Assembly (NCBI RefSeq): GCF_022179085.1
Contig: NZ_BPQE01000009.1
Span: 105,058 to 169,057 of the forward strand
Reading direction: 5' to 3'
Origin: Methylobacterium aerolatum
GTDB lineage: Bacteria; Pseudomonadota; Alphaproteobacteria; Rhizobiales; Beijerinckiaceae
DNA length: 64,000 bases
A program made the translations under genes and the position numbers. Within the stretch, counting starts at the first letter, position 1. Each line of letters starts with the position of its first letter. Of the stretch, positions 49,034 through 56,793 are shown one piece after another. The notes beneath the pieces are model-generated. The model was given only the letters and a program-made list of their open reading frames with translations. It had not been told where the DNA came from and searched no databases.

Positions 49034-49245
49034 CGATCCCTGAAAGCCTCCTTCGAGGCGGCTTCGCCGCATCTCGGTGTCCGGCCGGAAAGGCCGTCGC
49101 CCCCTCCGTCCTTGCGAGCGCAGCGAAGCAATCCAGGGATGCGCCACGCCCGGCAAGCGGCCCGTTGCCCTGGGTTGCTTCGCTAACGCTCGCAAGGATG
49201 CGGAGGAAATCCGAGCCGGCACGACCCTTCCGGCCAGACGCTCGG
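49034..49245. repeat. Family A fragment plus nested palindromic element with family B core (copy 6)
   Basis: A family A arm (CTCCTTCGAGGCGGCTTCGC, from 49049) is followed by outer arms GTCCGGCCGGAAAGGCCGTC and its inverse near 49205-49235. Inside is a family B palindrome (49107-49199: CTTGCGAGCGCAGCGAAGCA against GCTTCGCTAACGCTCGCAAG). It has the same nested design as 31632-31868. The 539-bp gap 48770-49308 contains no gene. Confidence 0.8.
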
Positions 49246-49308
49246 GACGAGGGGAGGGGATGGGAGGGTGTCGTCACGTCATCCGAGGCCGCGCCCGGCG
49301 GGCGCCGG

Positions 49309-50526
49309 TTACGGCTTCACGTGCGTGGAGAGCCAGCCCATCAGGATGTCGGCGGCGAAGTCGCTGTTCTTCTCCAGCATCATCATGTGGCCGTTGCCGC
49401 GGGCCTTCTGGTCGGCGAGGCGCAACACGTCCGGCTTGGCGCCGGCCTGGGTCAGGAAGGCGGCGGTGCAGTCGTCGTAGGCGGCATGGAAGGAGGCTTC
49501 CGCCGTCACGATCACCGCCGGCACCCTGGCGAGGTTGGGCAGGGTGTGGATGGGGTCGCTCTGCAACCAGCAGCGGATCTGCCCGTCTCCGGCGGCCTTG
49601 GCCTGCTGCGTCACCACGAGGTCCTCCGGGCCCTTCGCCTCCGGGGCGAAGGTCAGGGGCATGCGGGTGAGGCCGTAGCCCCGGGCGCGCCCGTCGCCGG
49701 ACTTCTCCCAGAAATCCTTTCCGCCCCGGAACTTGACGTCGAAGAAGGGCGGCCCGCTCGGCTCCACGGCGACGTGCGCCTTCACGAGATCGGGCCGGGC
49801 GTCGGAGACGGCCCAGCCGAACAGGGCCCCCTGGCCGTGGGTCAGGAGGATCGCCGGCCCGGTCCGGTCGAGGAGCGCGTTGAGCGCGGTGTCGACGAGT
49901 TCCTCCGTCTGCTGGGTGTTGGCGAGGAACGGCACTTGGCTCGCGTAGTACTGATCGAAGCTGGGATTGCCCTGAACGCCGGGCCCGCCCGGCCACTGGG
50001 TGTGGAGCTTGGCCTGCGGAAACAGGTCGTAGACCTCGGGCGCGGTGTGCAGCCGCTCCAGGTCGCGGGTGCCGAGGCGGTCGTAGGGGCCGTAGACCTC
50101 CGGGTTCGTGCCCGACCGGCCGCGCCCCACCTGATCGACGACGTAGACCTGATAGCCCCATTCCACGAAGCGCTGCGCCCAGCCGGAGCGGCCGTCCGGC
50201 GTCGCCAGGAAGTTGACGCCGGTCTGGGAGAGGCCGTGGATCATCACGACGGGGTAGGGCTGCGTGACCTTGGCGGGGGTCCGCACCTGCACGAACATCT
50301 GGCCGACCATCACGGTCTTGTCGCCGACCTTCTGGTAGCGCCCGCCGACGAAGAAGTAGCTCGACCGGGTCACCGGATCGCCGGGCGCGGGGGCGGCGGG
50401 CTCCCCCGCCGGACGCATCAGCGTGCCCTGGGCGAGGGCCGCGCCGCCGGAGGCGGTCCATCCCCCGAGGGCCGTCCCTACGACCAGGGCCGCGATTCCC
50501 ACGCTCCGCCGCACGCGACCGATCAT
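49309..50526 (-). CDS. Secreted alpha/beta-hydrolase-fold protein lacking the nucleophilic serine
   Basis: The 405-residue product starts at ATG 50526, with a signal peptide (RVRRSVGIAALVVGTALGGW to AALAQ). The fold is clear: VVMIHGLSQTGVNFLATPDGR, YVVDQVGRGRSG, and the late His in RGNGHMMMLEKN. At the nucleophile elbow the sequence is LLTHGQGALFGWAVSDARPDLV, where family members have H-S-Q; the serine is Gly231 here. Unless another residue serves, the protein cannot use the standard Ser-His-Asp chemistry. It may be a binding protein or use another nucleophile. The open frame upstream of 50526 is not conserved. Confidence 0.8.
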   Translation of the reverse strand: MIGRVRRSVGIAALVVGTALGGWTASGGAALAQGTLMRPAGEPAAPAPGDPVTRSSYFFVGGRYQKVGDKTVMVGQMFVQVRTPAKVTQPYPVVMIHGLSQTGVNFLATPDGRSGWAQRFVEWGYQVYVVDQVGRGRSGTNPEVYGPYDRLGTRDLERLHTAPEVYDLFPQAKLHTQWPGGPGVQGNPSFDQYYASQVPFLANTQQTEELVDTALNALLDRTGPAILLTHGQGALFGWAVSDARPDLVKAHVAVEPSGPPFFDVKFRGGKDFWEKSGDGRARGYGLTRMPLTFAPEAKGPEDLVVTQQAKAAGDGQIRCWLQSDPIHTLPNLARVPAVIVTAEASFHAAYDDCTAAFLTQAGAKPDVLRLADQKARGNGHMMMLEKNSDFAADILMGWLSTHVKP

Positions 50527-50859
50527 TCCATTCCCCCGCCAAACCCGATGGACGGCCGACCGAACCGTCGTGTGTGCCGCGCGCGCCGGATCGCCCCGGT
50601 CACATCCGCCGATACAAGGAGACCGTCGGCGGCGCATCAGGGTTCGGTAACGATCGACCGTGACGTTTCGTGCACGGCGCGGCCCGGGGACCCGGGACGC
50701 GGGTCCGGGCCGGACCCGGTGCGCTGCCGCACGCGGAACGCGGGACGCATGGCAGCACCCCCATCGGCGGCATGGTGGCGGGGCCGGGGGCTCGCCATCT
50801 TGGCGTCGCGGATTCGCCGAGGCCGTGGCCCGGCGCCGCCCTTCGTGAGGACCGTCACC
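50527..50859. other. Intergenic region without recognisable genes
   Basis: The 333-bp gap between the divergent hydrolase and a small membrane protein is GC-rich, with a short hairpin (GGGACCCGGGACGCGGGTCC, about 50688). No RNA gene or conserved frame was found. It should hold promoters for both genes. Confidence 0.5.
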
Positions 50860-51033
50860 GTGGACCCCGAAACAGCCAAGACCCTCGTCTCCGCAGCCCT
50901 CGTCGTCGGCATCGCGGGCTTCAGCCTCGCCTCGCTGCACGCGGCGCTCAAGCAGATCGCCGGGGATCTGATGGCCGCCCGCCGGGTGCCGGTGCGGATC
51001 CCGGTCGAGGCGAAACGCCGGCCGGAGGCGTAA
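50860..51033 (+). CDS. Possible small single-pass membrane protein
   Basis: From GTG 50860, behind GAGGA eight bases upstream, a 57-residue product is encoded. One hydrophobic segment (TLVSAALVVGIAGFSLASL) is followed by a short basic tail (AARRVPVRIPVEAKRR). A GTG at 50845 is an alternative. No family is recognised. Confidence rests on start signal and codon use only. Confidence 0.5.
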   Translation: MDPETAKTLVSAALVVGIAGFSLASLHAALKQIAGDLMAARRVPVRIPVEAKRRPEA

Positions 51034-51054
51034 GGTCCGGGTTTCCGAAGGGAT

Positions 51055-51172
51055 TGTCCCGTTGGCGGGTGCAGGGCGGCGTCCTGCAATTCCAGGCGCC
51101 GAATTCCTGGGGCTGAATTCCGGGGGCTTTGCCCCTGGACCCCACCGAAGCACCCGTCCTTCGGGATCCCGC
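51055..51172. repeat. Hairpin-rich intergenic repeat, family F (copy 2)
   Basis: GGCGGGTGCAGGGCGGCGTC and GGGGGCTTTGCCCCTGGACC and the CACCCGTCCTTCGGGATCCC end echo the run at 17883-17990 in order and kind. It lies at the junction of convergent genes. Confidence 0.65.
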
Positions 51173-52800
51173 TACTGCTCCCTCGCGCGCTCGCGCAGCA
51201 GGTATTTCTGGATCTTGCCCGTCGAGGTCTTCGGCAGGTCGCCGAAGATCACGTGGCGGGGAAGCTTGTAGGAGGCGAGCCGCCCCCGGCACCACTGAAT
51301 GAGGTCGTCGGCCGAGGCGTCGGCGCCCGGCTTCAGTTCCACGAAGGCGCAGGGCGTCTCGCCCCATTTCGGGTCCGGCCGCGCGACCACCGCCGCCGCC
51401 GCCACGGCCGGGTGCTTGAACAGGGCGTCCTCCACCTCGATGGAGGAGATGTTCTCGCCGCCGGAGATGATGATGTCCTTCGAGCGGTCCTTGAGCTGCA
51501 CGTAGCCGTCGGGGTGCTTCACCCCGAGGTCGCCCGTGCGGAACCAGCCCCCCTTGAACGCCGCCTCCGTGGCCTTCGGGTTCTTGAGGTAGCCGCGCAT
51601 CACGACGTTGCCGCGCATCATCACCTCGCCCATCGTCCGGCCGTCGGAGGGGACGGATTCCATCGTGTCGGGGTCGCGCACGTCGAGGGCTTCGAGGACC
51701 GGGTAGCGCACGCCCTGGCGGGCCTTCTTGGCGGCGCGCTGGTCGGCGGAGAGGGCATCCCAGTCCGCGTGCCACGCGTTGACCACCGCCGGGCCGTAGC
51801 TCTCCGTCAGCCCGTAGAGGTGGGTGACGTCGAAGCCCGCCTCCGACATCCCGGCCAGCACCGCCTCGGGCGGCGGGGCGGCGGCGGTGAAGAACGCCAC
51901 CCGGCGGGGCAGGGGGCGGCGCTCGGCATCGGAGGCGTTGATCAGCAGCTGCATCACGATCGGCGCGCCGCACAGGTGGGTGACGCCGTGTTCGGCCATC
52001 AGGCGGTACATCGTCTCCGCCCGCACCTGCCGCAGGCAGACATGGGTGCCAGCCACGATCGACAGGGTCCAGGGGAAGCACCAGCCGTTGCAGTGGAACA
52101 TCGGCAGGGTCCACAGGTAGACCGGGTGCTGGCCGAGGCCGCAGGTGACGACGTTGCCGAGCGCCAGCAGGGCCGCGCCCCGGTGGTGGTAGACCACGCC
52201 CTTCGGATCGCCGGTGGTGCCGGAGGTGTAGTTCAGGCTGATCGCGTCCCACTCGTCGCCGGGCAGGGCCCAGTCCGCCTTCGGGTCGCCACCTGCCAGG
52301 AACGCCTCGTAGCCGGTCTCGCCCAGGGCCTCGCCGGCCCCGTCGTATTCGGGGTCGTCGACGTCGATCACGAAGGGCTTGGCCGCCATCCCCTCCAGGG
52401 CCGGCTTGGCGATGCGCGAGAATTCCCGATCGACGATCAGTACCTTGGCCTCGCCGTGCTCCAGGCAGAAGCGGATCGCCTCCGCGTCGAGGCGGGTGTT
52501 GAGGGTGTTGAGCACCGCCCCGGTCATGGGCACGCCGTAGTGGCACTCGACCATCTCGGGCGTGTTGGCGAGGAGCGCGGCTACGGTGTCCCCGCGGCCG
52601 AGACCCCGCGCCTTGAGCGCGGAGGCGAGGCGGCGGGCCCTGGCGCCGAGTTCGGCGTAGGTCCGGCGCAGGGGTCCGTGGACCACCGCGACGTGATCGG
52701 GGAAGACCCGCGCCGCCCGGTCGAGATAGAGGAGCGGCGTCAGCGGCTGGAAGTTGGCCGGTTGCCGGTCCAGATCCCGGTCGTAGATCGTGGCGCCCAT
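51172..52800 (-). CDS. AMP-forming acyl-CoA synthetase (medium-chain / methylmercaptopropionate-CoA ligase-like)
   Basis: The 542-residue ANL-family ligase starts at ATG 52800 behind GGAGGAG. Motifs in order are the P-loop YTSGTTGDPKGVVYHHRG, the adenylation motif HLYGLTESYGP, the GYVQLKDRSKDIIISGGENI hinge and the C-terminal catalytic Lys in PKTSTGKIQKYLLRE. It activates a fatty or thio-carboxylic acid to its CoA ester with ATP. The overall pattern (NGWCFPWTL, long MMRGNVVMRGYLKNP) recalls DmdB-type ligases. It stands alone and the substrate is unproven. Confidence 0.88.
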   Translation of the reverse strand: MGATIYDRDLDRQPANFQPLTPLLYLDRAARVFPDHVAVVHGPLRRTYAELGARARRLASALKARGLGRGDTVAALLANTPEMVECHYGVPMTGAVLNTLNTRLDAEAIRFCLEHGEAKVLIVDREFSRIAKPALEGMAAKPFVIDVDDPEYDGAGEALGETGYEAFLAGGDPKADWALPGDEWDAISLNYTSGTTGDPKGVVYHHRGAALLALGNVVTCGLGQHPVYLWTLPMFHCNGWCFPWTLSIVAGTHVCLRQVRAETMYRLMAEHGVTHLCGAPIVMQLLINASDAERRPLPRRVAFFTAAAPPPEAVLAGMSEAGFDVTHLYGLTESYGPAVVNAWHADWDALSADQRAAKKARQGVRYPVLEALDVRDPDTMESVPSDGRTMGEVMMRGNVVMRGYLKNPKATEAAFKGGWFRTGDLGVKHPDGYVQLKDRSKDIIISGGENISSIEVEDALFKHPAVAAAAVVARPDPKWGETPCAFVELKPGADASADDLIQWCRGRLASYKLPRHVIFGDLPKTSTGKIQKYLLRERAREQ

Positions 52801-52895
52801 CGTCTCCTCCACCCCGTTTGACAAGGACGGTAGCGTGCCGGCGGCGGACAAGACAATCGGCCGGCGCCGACGAAGGTGACGGGAGCGCCGGGACC

Positions 52896-53453
52896 TCAAT
52901 GCCGGAGGACGTCCTCCTCCTCGGGAAGGAGGCGGGCGAGCTCGTACCCGATGCCGATCATCAGACAATCGACGCGCTCCACCAGGGAGGGGCGCTGCAG
53001 GCTCTGGGCGAGCCCGCGCAGGGTGATCGCCTGCGCCGCCATCCGGTTCACGATCTGCGTGGCCTCGGCGAGGCCGTTGGGCTGCTCGTCGGTCCGGTCG
53101 ATGGCGATGCCGTTCCCGCGGACGCGTTGCCCGCTGGCATCGGTCTCGGCCCGGCCGCGCAGGGACAGGGCCAGCATCCCCCCGTCGCGGTCGCGCAGGC
53201 GGAACTCCGCCTCCACGGGCGCGTCCATGACCACGACGGCGTCGAAGAAGGTCTCGGCCCTGACGCGGTCCTCCGGATGCGCCCGGTCGAGGAAGGTCGC
53301 GAGGGGGACGCCGCGGGCGGCGTCCACCGGATCGAGGCCGATCAGGGTGATGACGTGTCCCGCGAGGGTCAGGCGGTCGGCGGCGTGATCGTGGGTCCAG
53401 GCTCCGATCACACCGGACGCGGCGAGAGCGGAATGCAAGATCGTCGGGTCCAT
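52896..53453 (-). CDS. PAS-domain protein
   Basis: The 185-residue cytoplasmic protein starts at ATG 53453. An N-terminal PAS_3-like fold (GVIGAWTHDHAADRLTLAGH, VPLATFLDRAHPEDRVRAET, VEAEFRLRDRDGGMLALSLR) may bind a small ligand or haem. After a linker the C-terminal 60 residues form helices (GLAEATQIVNRMAAQAITLRGLAQSL), a histidine-kinase-like dimer region without catalytic domain. It may be an unattached sensor. A perfect palindrome is 19 bp upstream of the start. Confidence 0.72.
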   Translation of the reverse strand: MDPTILHSALAASGVIGAWTHDHAADRLTLAGHVITLIGLDPVDAARGVPLATFLDRAHPEDRVRAETFFDAVVVMDAPVEAEFRLRDRDGGMLALSLRGRAETDASGQRVRGNGIAIDRTDEQPNGLAEATQIVNRMAAQAITLRGLAQSLQRPSLVERVDCLMIGIGYELARLLPEEEDVLRH

Positions 53454-53472
53454 GGTGGTTCGCCCTTGAGCG

Positions 53473-53489
53473 CTAAACCTCAGGTTTAG
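53473..53489. promoter_or_regulatory. Perfect palindrome upstream of the PAS protein gene
   Basis: CTAAACCTCAGGTTTAG has 8-bp arms around one base. It lies 19 bp before the ATG and could be an operator overlapping the transcription start, or a short RNA hairpin. No known regulator consensus matches. The rest of the 363-bp gap to parA (53490-53816) has no gene. Confidence 0.5.
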
Positions 53490-53816
53490 AAGCGAGGTCG
53501 TTGCGCGGCCATTCGAAGGGCTAATGGCTGAACGAATTTTTGGGTTCTGGCAACAAAACTCACTAAATGCCAATCAACGTTAGGTGTGATTTCCCCGTTT
53601 TGGGGAGGGGGAGGCGGGGGGACGGGCGGGAGGATAGGGCCGCCCACCCCCCCGGCGGCCCGGCGCCCTTAACCATCCATTAACCATGATGCGATCTGGT
53701 CTCGGGCGTTCGTCCTTGGATTGCAGGATCACAGGGATGGGCCTCCGCTTCGCGGATCGCGCGGCCCGCCGGCGCGGCCGAACGCGAAGCGGCACCGCGC
53801 AGGAGGATCATCGCGG

Positions 53817-54479
53817 ATGAAGGCGCTCACATTCGTCACCCAGAAGGGCGGAAGCGGGAAGAGCACGCTCTGCATCTCCCTCGCCGTCGCCGCCCGGGAA
53901 GCGGGTCACACGGTCTGCATCCTGGAGATGGACCGGCAGGCCACCGTGTCGGACTGGCTCGACCATCGCACCGTCGACGGGCCGGAGGTGGCGCAGATCG
54001 ACGCCGCGCAACTCGAGCCGGTGATGGAGCGCCTGCGGGACTCCGCCTACGACTACGTCTTCATCGACACGCCGGGCGTCGATTCCCCCGGCACCCTGTC
54101 GGCGATCCGCGCGGCGGACCTGTGCATCATCCCCTGCCGCCCGACCCCAGCCGACCTCAGGGCCTTCAAGCCGACGCTGGCCGCCGTCTACCGGCTGGAG
54201 AAGAAGTTCGCCTTCGTCCTGAACCAGACCCCGCCCCGCTCCTACCGGGTGCGCGACGCGGCGGACGGGCTGGCGGTGCTCGGCATCCTGCCCGACGTGA
54301 ACATCGTCGCCCGCACCGACCACCAGGACGCGATCGGCCTCGGCCTCGGCGTCACCGAGCTGAACCCCAAGGGCCAGGCCGCCGCCGAGGTGCGCAAGCT
54401 CTGGTCCTGGATCGAGCGCAAGGCGCAGGCGGGCAAGGGCCTGACAGGACAGGGCGAGCGCCATGTCCAAGCAGCCTAA
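53817..54479 (+). CDS. ParA/MinD-family ATPase
   Basis: The 220-residue ATPase starts at ATG 53817, about 11 bases after AGGAGG. The deviant Walker A motif is QKGGSGKSTL, and the switch region YDYVFIDTPGVDSPG and Walker B-like loop are present. The activating EMDRQATVSDW segment is a variant of the usual DxDPQ. It lacks the N-terminal DNA-binding helix-turn-helix of large plasmid ParA proteins. It overlaps the next gene by 17 bp. Such small ParA-plus-ribbon-helix-helix pairs position cargo, such as plasmids, chemoreceptors or carboxysomes. The cargo is unknown here. Confidence 0.87.
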   Translation: MKALTFVTQKGGSGKSTLCISLAVAAREAGHTVCILEMDRQATVSDWLDHRTVDGPEVAQIDAAQLEPVMERLRDSAYDYVFIDTPGVDSPGTLSAIRAADLCIIPCRPTPADLRAFKPTLAAVYRLEKKFAFVLNQTPPRSYRVRDAADGLAVLGILPDVNIVARTDHQDAIGLGLGVTELNPKGQAAAEVRKLWSWIERKAQAGKGLTGQGERHVQAA

Positions 54480-54840
54480 GCTCAGCCTCGCGGCCATCGT
54501 GGCGGCGGCGACGCCGCCAGAGAAGTCCGCGGCGGCACGGGGCGGCGCGGCCATGCGCAGCGCGGAGATCGTCGCCCTCGCCCCGGCCAAGGGGAGGCGC
54601 CAGGCTCCGGCGGAGTCCGGCCTTCCGGCCACCGAGGCTCCGGCGGGCCTCGCGCCCCTGAAGCAGCGCGCCCGGCAGATGTCGGTCTACCTGGAGCCGC
54701 CGGTCTACGACCAGCTGCGCGACCTCGCCCATGCCGAGCGCACCAAGATGCACGGCCTGATGCTGGAGGCCCTCGACCTGCTGTTCAAGCAGCGGGGCTC
54801 CCGCTCCATCGCGCAACTGCTCAAGGCGCCCCCGCGCTAG
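54463..54840 (+). CDS. Ribbon-helix-helix-like partner of ParA
   Basis: The 125-residue protein starts at ATG 54463, inside the end of parA, so its translation is coupled. The first 70 residues are Ala/Pro-rich and disordered. The end, RQMSVYLEPPVYDQLRDLAH followed by AERTKMHGLMLEALDLLFKQRG, has one beta strand and two helices as in ParG/CopG-type DNA-binding dimers. The N-terminal tail carries basic residues that could stimulate ParA ATPase, as in ParG. The DNA site it binds is not known; the tandem repeat immediately downstream is one candidate. Confidence 0.7.
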   Translation: MSKQPKLSLAAIVAAATPPEKSAAARGGAAMRSAEIVALAPAKGRRQAPAESGLPATEAPAGLAPLKQRARQMSVYLEPPVYDQLRDLAHAERTKMHGLMLEALDLLFKQRGSRSIAQLLKAPPR

Positions 54841-54841
54841 A

Positions 54842-55051
54842 GCAGTGACGCACTCACTTCGTTCATGCGTGGCTGCACTAGCTACTTGTTTTTGCATCAA
54901 TTTTTCCAGTCTCGGCTGATGCCTCCGACTGGATCGATGCACGAGTGCAGTGACGCACTCACTTCGTCCATGCGTGGCTGCACGGGCGGAGTGTCGTTGC
55001 ATCGATTTTTGAAAGCCCCGGCTGACGCCTCCATCCGGATCGACGCACGAG
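54842..55051. repeat. Tandem direct repeat, two 105-bp units
   Basis: Units at 54842-54946 and 54947-55051 each start GCAGTGACGCACTCACTTCG and end in ACGCACGAG or ATGCACGAG. Each contains two stem-loops: GCAG-TG-ACGCA...TGCGT-GG-CTGC, then TGCATC...GATGCA with an inner CCAGTC/GACTGG pair in unit 1. The core of unit 1 is also found at 35933-35985. It lies directly behind the parA/RHH pair and ahead of rlpA. The remaining 55052-55219 stretch holds the rlpA leader only. Confidence 0.85.
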
Positions 55052-55219
55052 GGCCGCCGCGACGCGGGATCCCGGTGCGCGGATCCTGCGGGGCGATGAG
55101 CGGATCGTTCAGCCTTCCTTTACGCCGAAGCGACAATTCTGCTCTGCCCGGCTGGCCCGGTCGGCCGGGTCCGCCCGGCCCCCGGGCTCGGTCCAGAGTC
55201 GAGTTGGTAGTTTCGCGTA

Positions 55220-56605
55220 ATGCGTCTGGCCCCTCCCCGATCCGGGCGTGTCGCCCTGCGGTTCCTGGCCGTGTCCGCCGTAGCGCTGGCCACCGCCAAC
55301 TGCGCCAAGACGCCGACGGCCAACCTCGCGAGTTCCGGCAACGGGATCGATCCGAAATACGGGGTGAAGGCGAGCCCGCGCCTCTACAACGAGGGCGACG
55401 TGATCCCCAAGGGCGGCGGGCGCCGCTACACCGGCAAGCCCTACGTGGTGGCCGGGGCGACCTACACGCCGAAGGAGAATCCCCGCGGCTACGTCCGCGA
55501 GGGCCTGGCCTCCTGGTACGGCTCGGCCTTCCACGGCCGGATGACCGCCAACGGCGAGGTCTTCGACCGCCACTCCATCGCCGCCGCGCACCCGACCCTG
55601 CCGTTGCCGAGCTACGTGCGGGTGACGAACCTCGAGAACCATTCCTCGATGATCGTGCGCGTCAACGACCGCGGCCCCTACCATGCCGGGCGCGTCATGG
55701 ACGTGTCCGAGGAGACCGCCGAGGCCCTGGGCTTCCACCGCAAGGGCACGGCGCGGGTGCGCGTCGAGTATGTCGGCGCGGCCTCCCTCGCGGGATCGGA
55801 CGACCGGAAGCTCCTCGCCACCCTGCGCACGGACGGCCGCCCGGCCGGCTCCGGCGCGCCGGTGATGATGGCCGACCTCGGCGGCTCGGCGGAGACCGAG
55901 CGCTTCACCCGCGGCGCCACGCCCCTCGCCTTCAAGCCGGACCGGGAGCAGGAGGAGGCTCCCGCCGAGACCCGCAGGCCCGTGCGGGCGCCGGTGGTGC
56001 TCGCGAGCGCCGCCGTGGCGGTGCCCGCGGCGGTGCAGCCGACGGCCGCCCGCCTGCGCGACTTCAAACCCGCACCGGTGGCGATGGCCGAGGCCCGCCC
56101 GGCGGGCGGCAGGGCGGCCTCCGGGCGGCTCGCGACCGTCAGGACGGCGGAGGCGCGCATCCCCGAAACCGGGCCCGCGGCGGGCAGGCTCGCCGGACAC
56201 GCCGCCGAGGGCAAAGGCGTGGCTGGCAAGGGCGCGCCAAACAAGGACACGCCCAACAGGGGGGCGGGCGGCACCATCGCCGGCGCGCCCGTCCGTGTCG
56301 CCGGGCTCAATCCGGCCTCGCTGCCCTCCGCGGCGGGCCGGAAGGCGCCGGCGGGCCGCGCCGAGGCGGCTCCGCTGAGGCTGTCCTCGGCCGAGGGCGC
56401 GCCGCGCCGGGCCGAGGCGGGACCGCGTGGCGGGAGGTCCGCCCCGGCGTCGATGCCGCCCGATGCCAAGCTCGCCATGGCCCGCCTGACGGCGCCCTCC
56501 GCCGCCGAGACCAAGGCCGGAAAGCCCGGCGCGAAGAAGCCGGAGCCCGCCAAGCTGGCGGACAAGGCCCCCCATCAGGGTGCCCGCTACGCCGGGATCT
56601 ATTGA
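55220..56605 (+). CDS. rlpA: RlpA-family septal ring lipoprotein
   Basis: The 461-residue lipoprotein starts at ATG 55220. The lipobox ATANC puts the acylated cysteine at residue 28, so it sits in the outer membrane facing the periplasm. The double-psi beta-barrel domain follows (GLASWYGSAFHGRMTANGEV, VRVTNLENHSSMIVRVNDRG, GRVMDVSEETAEALGF), with the catalytic-type Asp and surrounding residues present. The last 280 residues are a low-complexity Ala/Pro/Arg-rich tail with no visible SPOR domain. RlpA cleaves denuded glycan strands at division (known in Pseudomonas). It is followed by dacC, another cell-wall enzyme. Confidence 0.88.
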   Translation: MRLAPPRSGRVALRFLAVSAVALATANCAKTPTANLASSGNGIDPKYGVKASPRLYNEGDVIPKGGGRRYTGKPYVVAGATYTPKENPRGYVREGLASWYGSAFHGRMTANGEVFDRHSIAAAHPTLPLPSYVRVTNLENHSSMIVRVNDRGPYHAGRVMDVSEETAEALGFHRKGTARVRVEYVGAASLAGSDDRKLLATLRTDGRPAGSGAPVMMADLGGSAETERFTRGATPLAFKPDREQEEAPAETRRPVRAPVVLASAAVAVPAAVQPTAARLRDFKPAPVAMAEARPAGGRAASGRLATVRTAEARIPETGPAAGRLAGHAAEGKGVAGKGAPNKDTPNRGAGGTIAGAPVRVAGLNPASLPSAAGRKAPAGRAEAAPLRLSSAEGAPRRAEAGPRGGRSAPASMPPDAKLAMARLTAPSAAETKAGKPGAKKPEPAKLADKAPHQGARYAGIY

Positions 56606-56793
56606 TCGCGGGACACGCGGGACGGCGGCGGCGATTGCGGCAATTCGCGTTCGATCGCAGTGCCGAAACGCGATATGGTCACGCTCACAGCCTCCGGTTG
56701 TTTCGTGACGATCCAAACTGAGGCAGAAGCGCGAAGGCCCCCCGCGCAGCCCCGTCTGGGGTTCGCGGGAGGCCGCCCCGCCGGAGATCCGCG

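Noticed and set aside
53817-54840. Integrated plasmid, inferred from the ParA/RHH pair
   Set aside because: No replication gene, no mobility genes and normal base composition. The flanking genes are core cell-wall and housekeeping genes.
54842-55051. CRISPR array
   Set aside because: Only two units of 105 bp with no short-repeat/spacer alternation, and no cas genes in the window.
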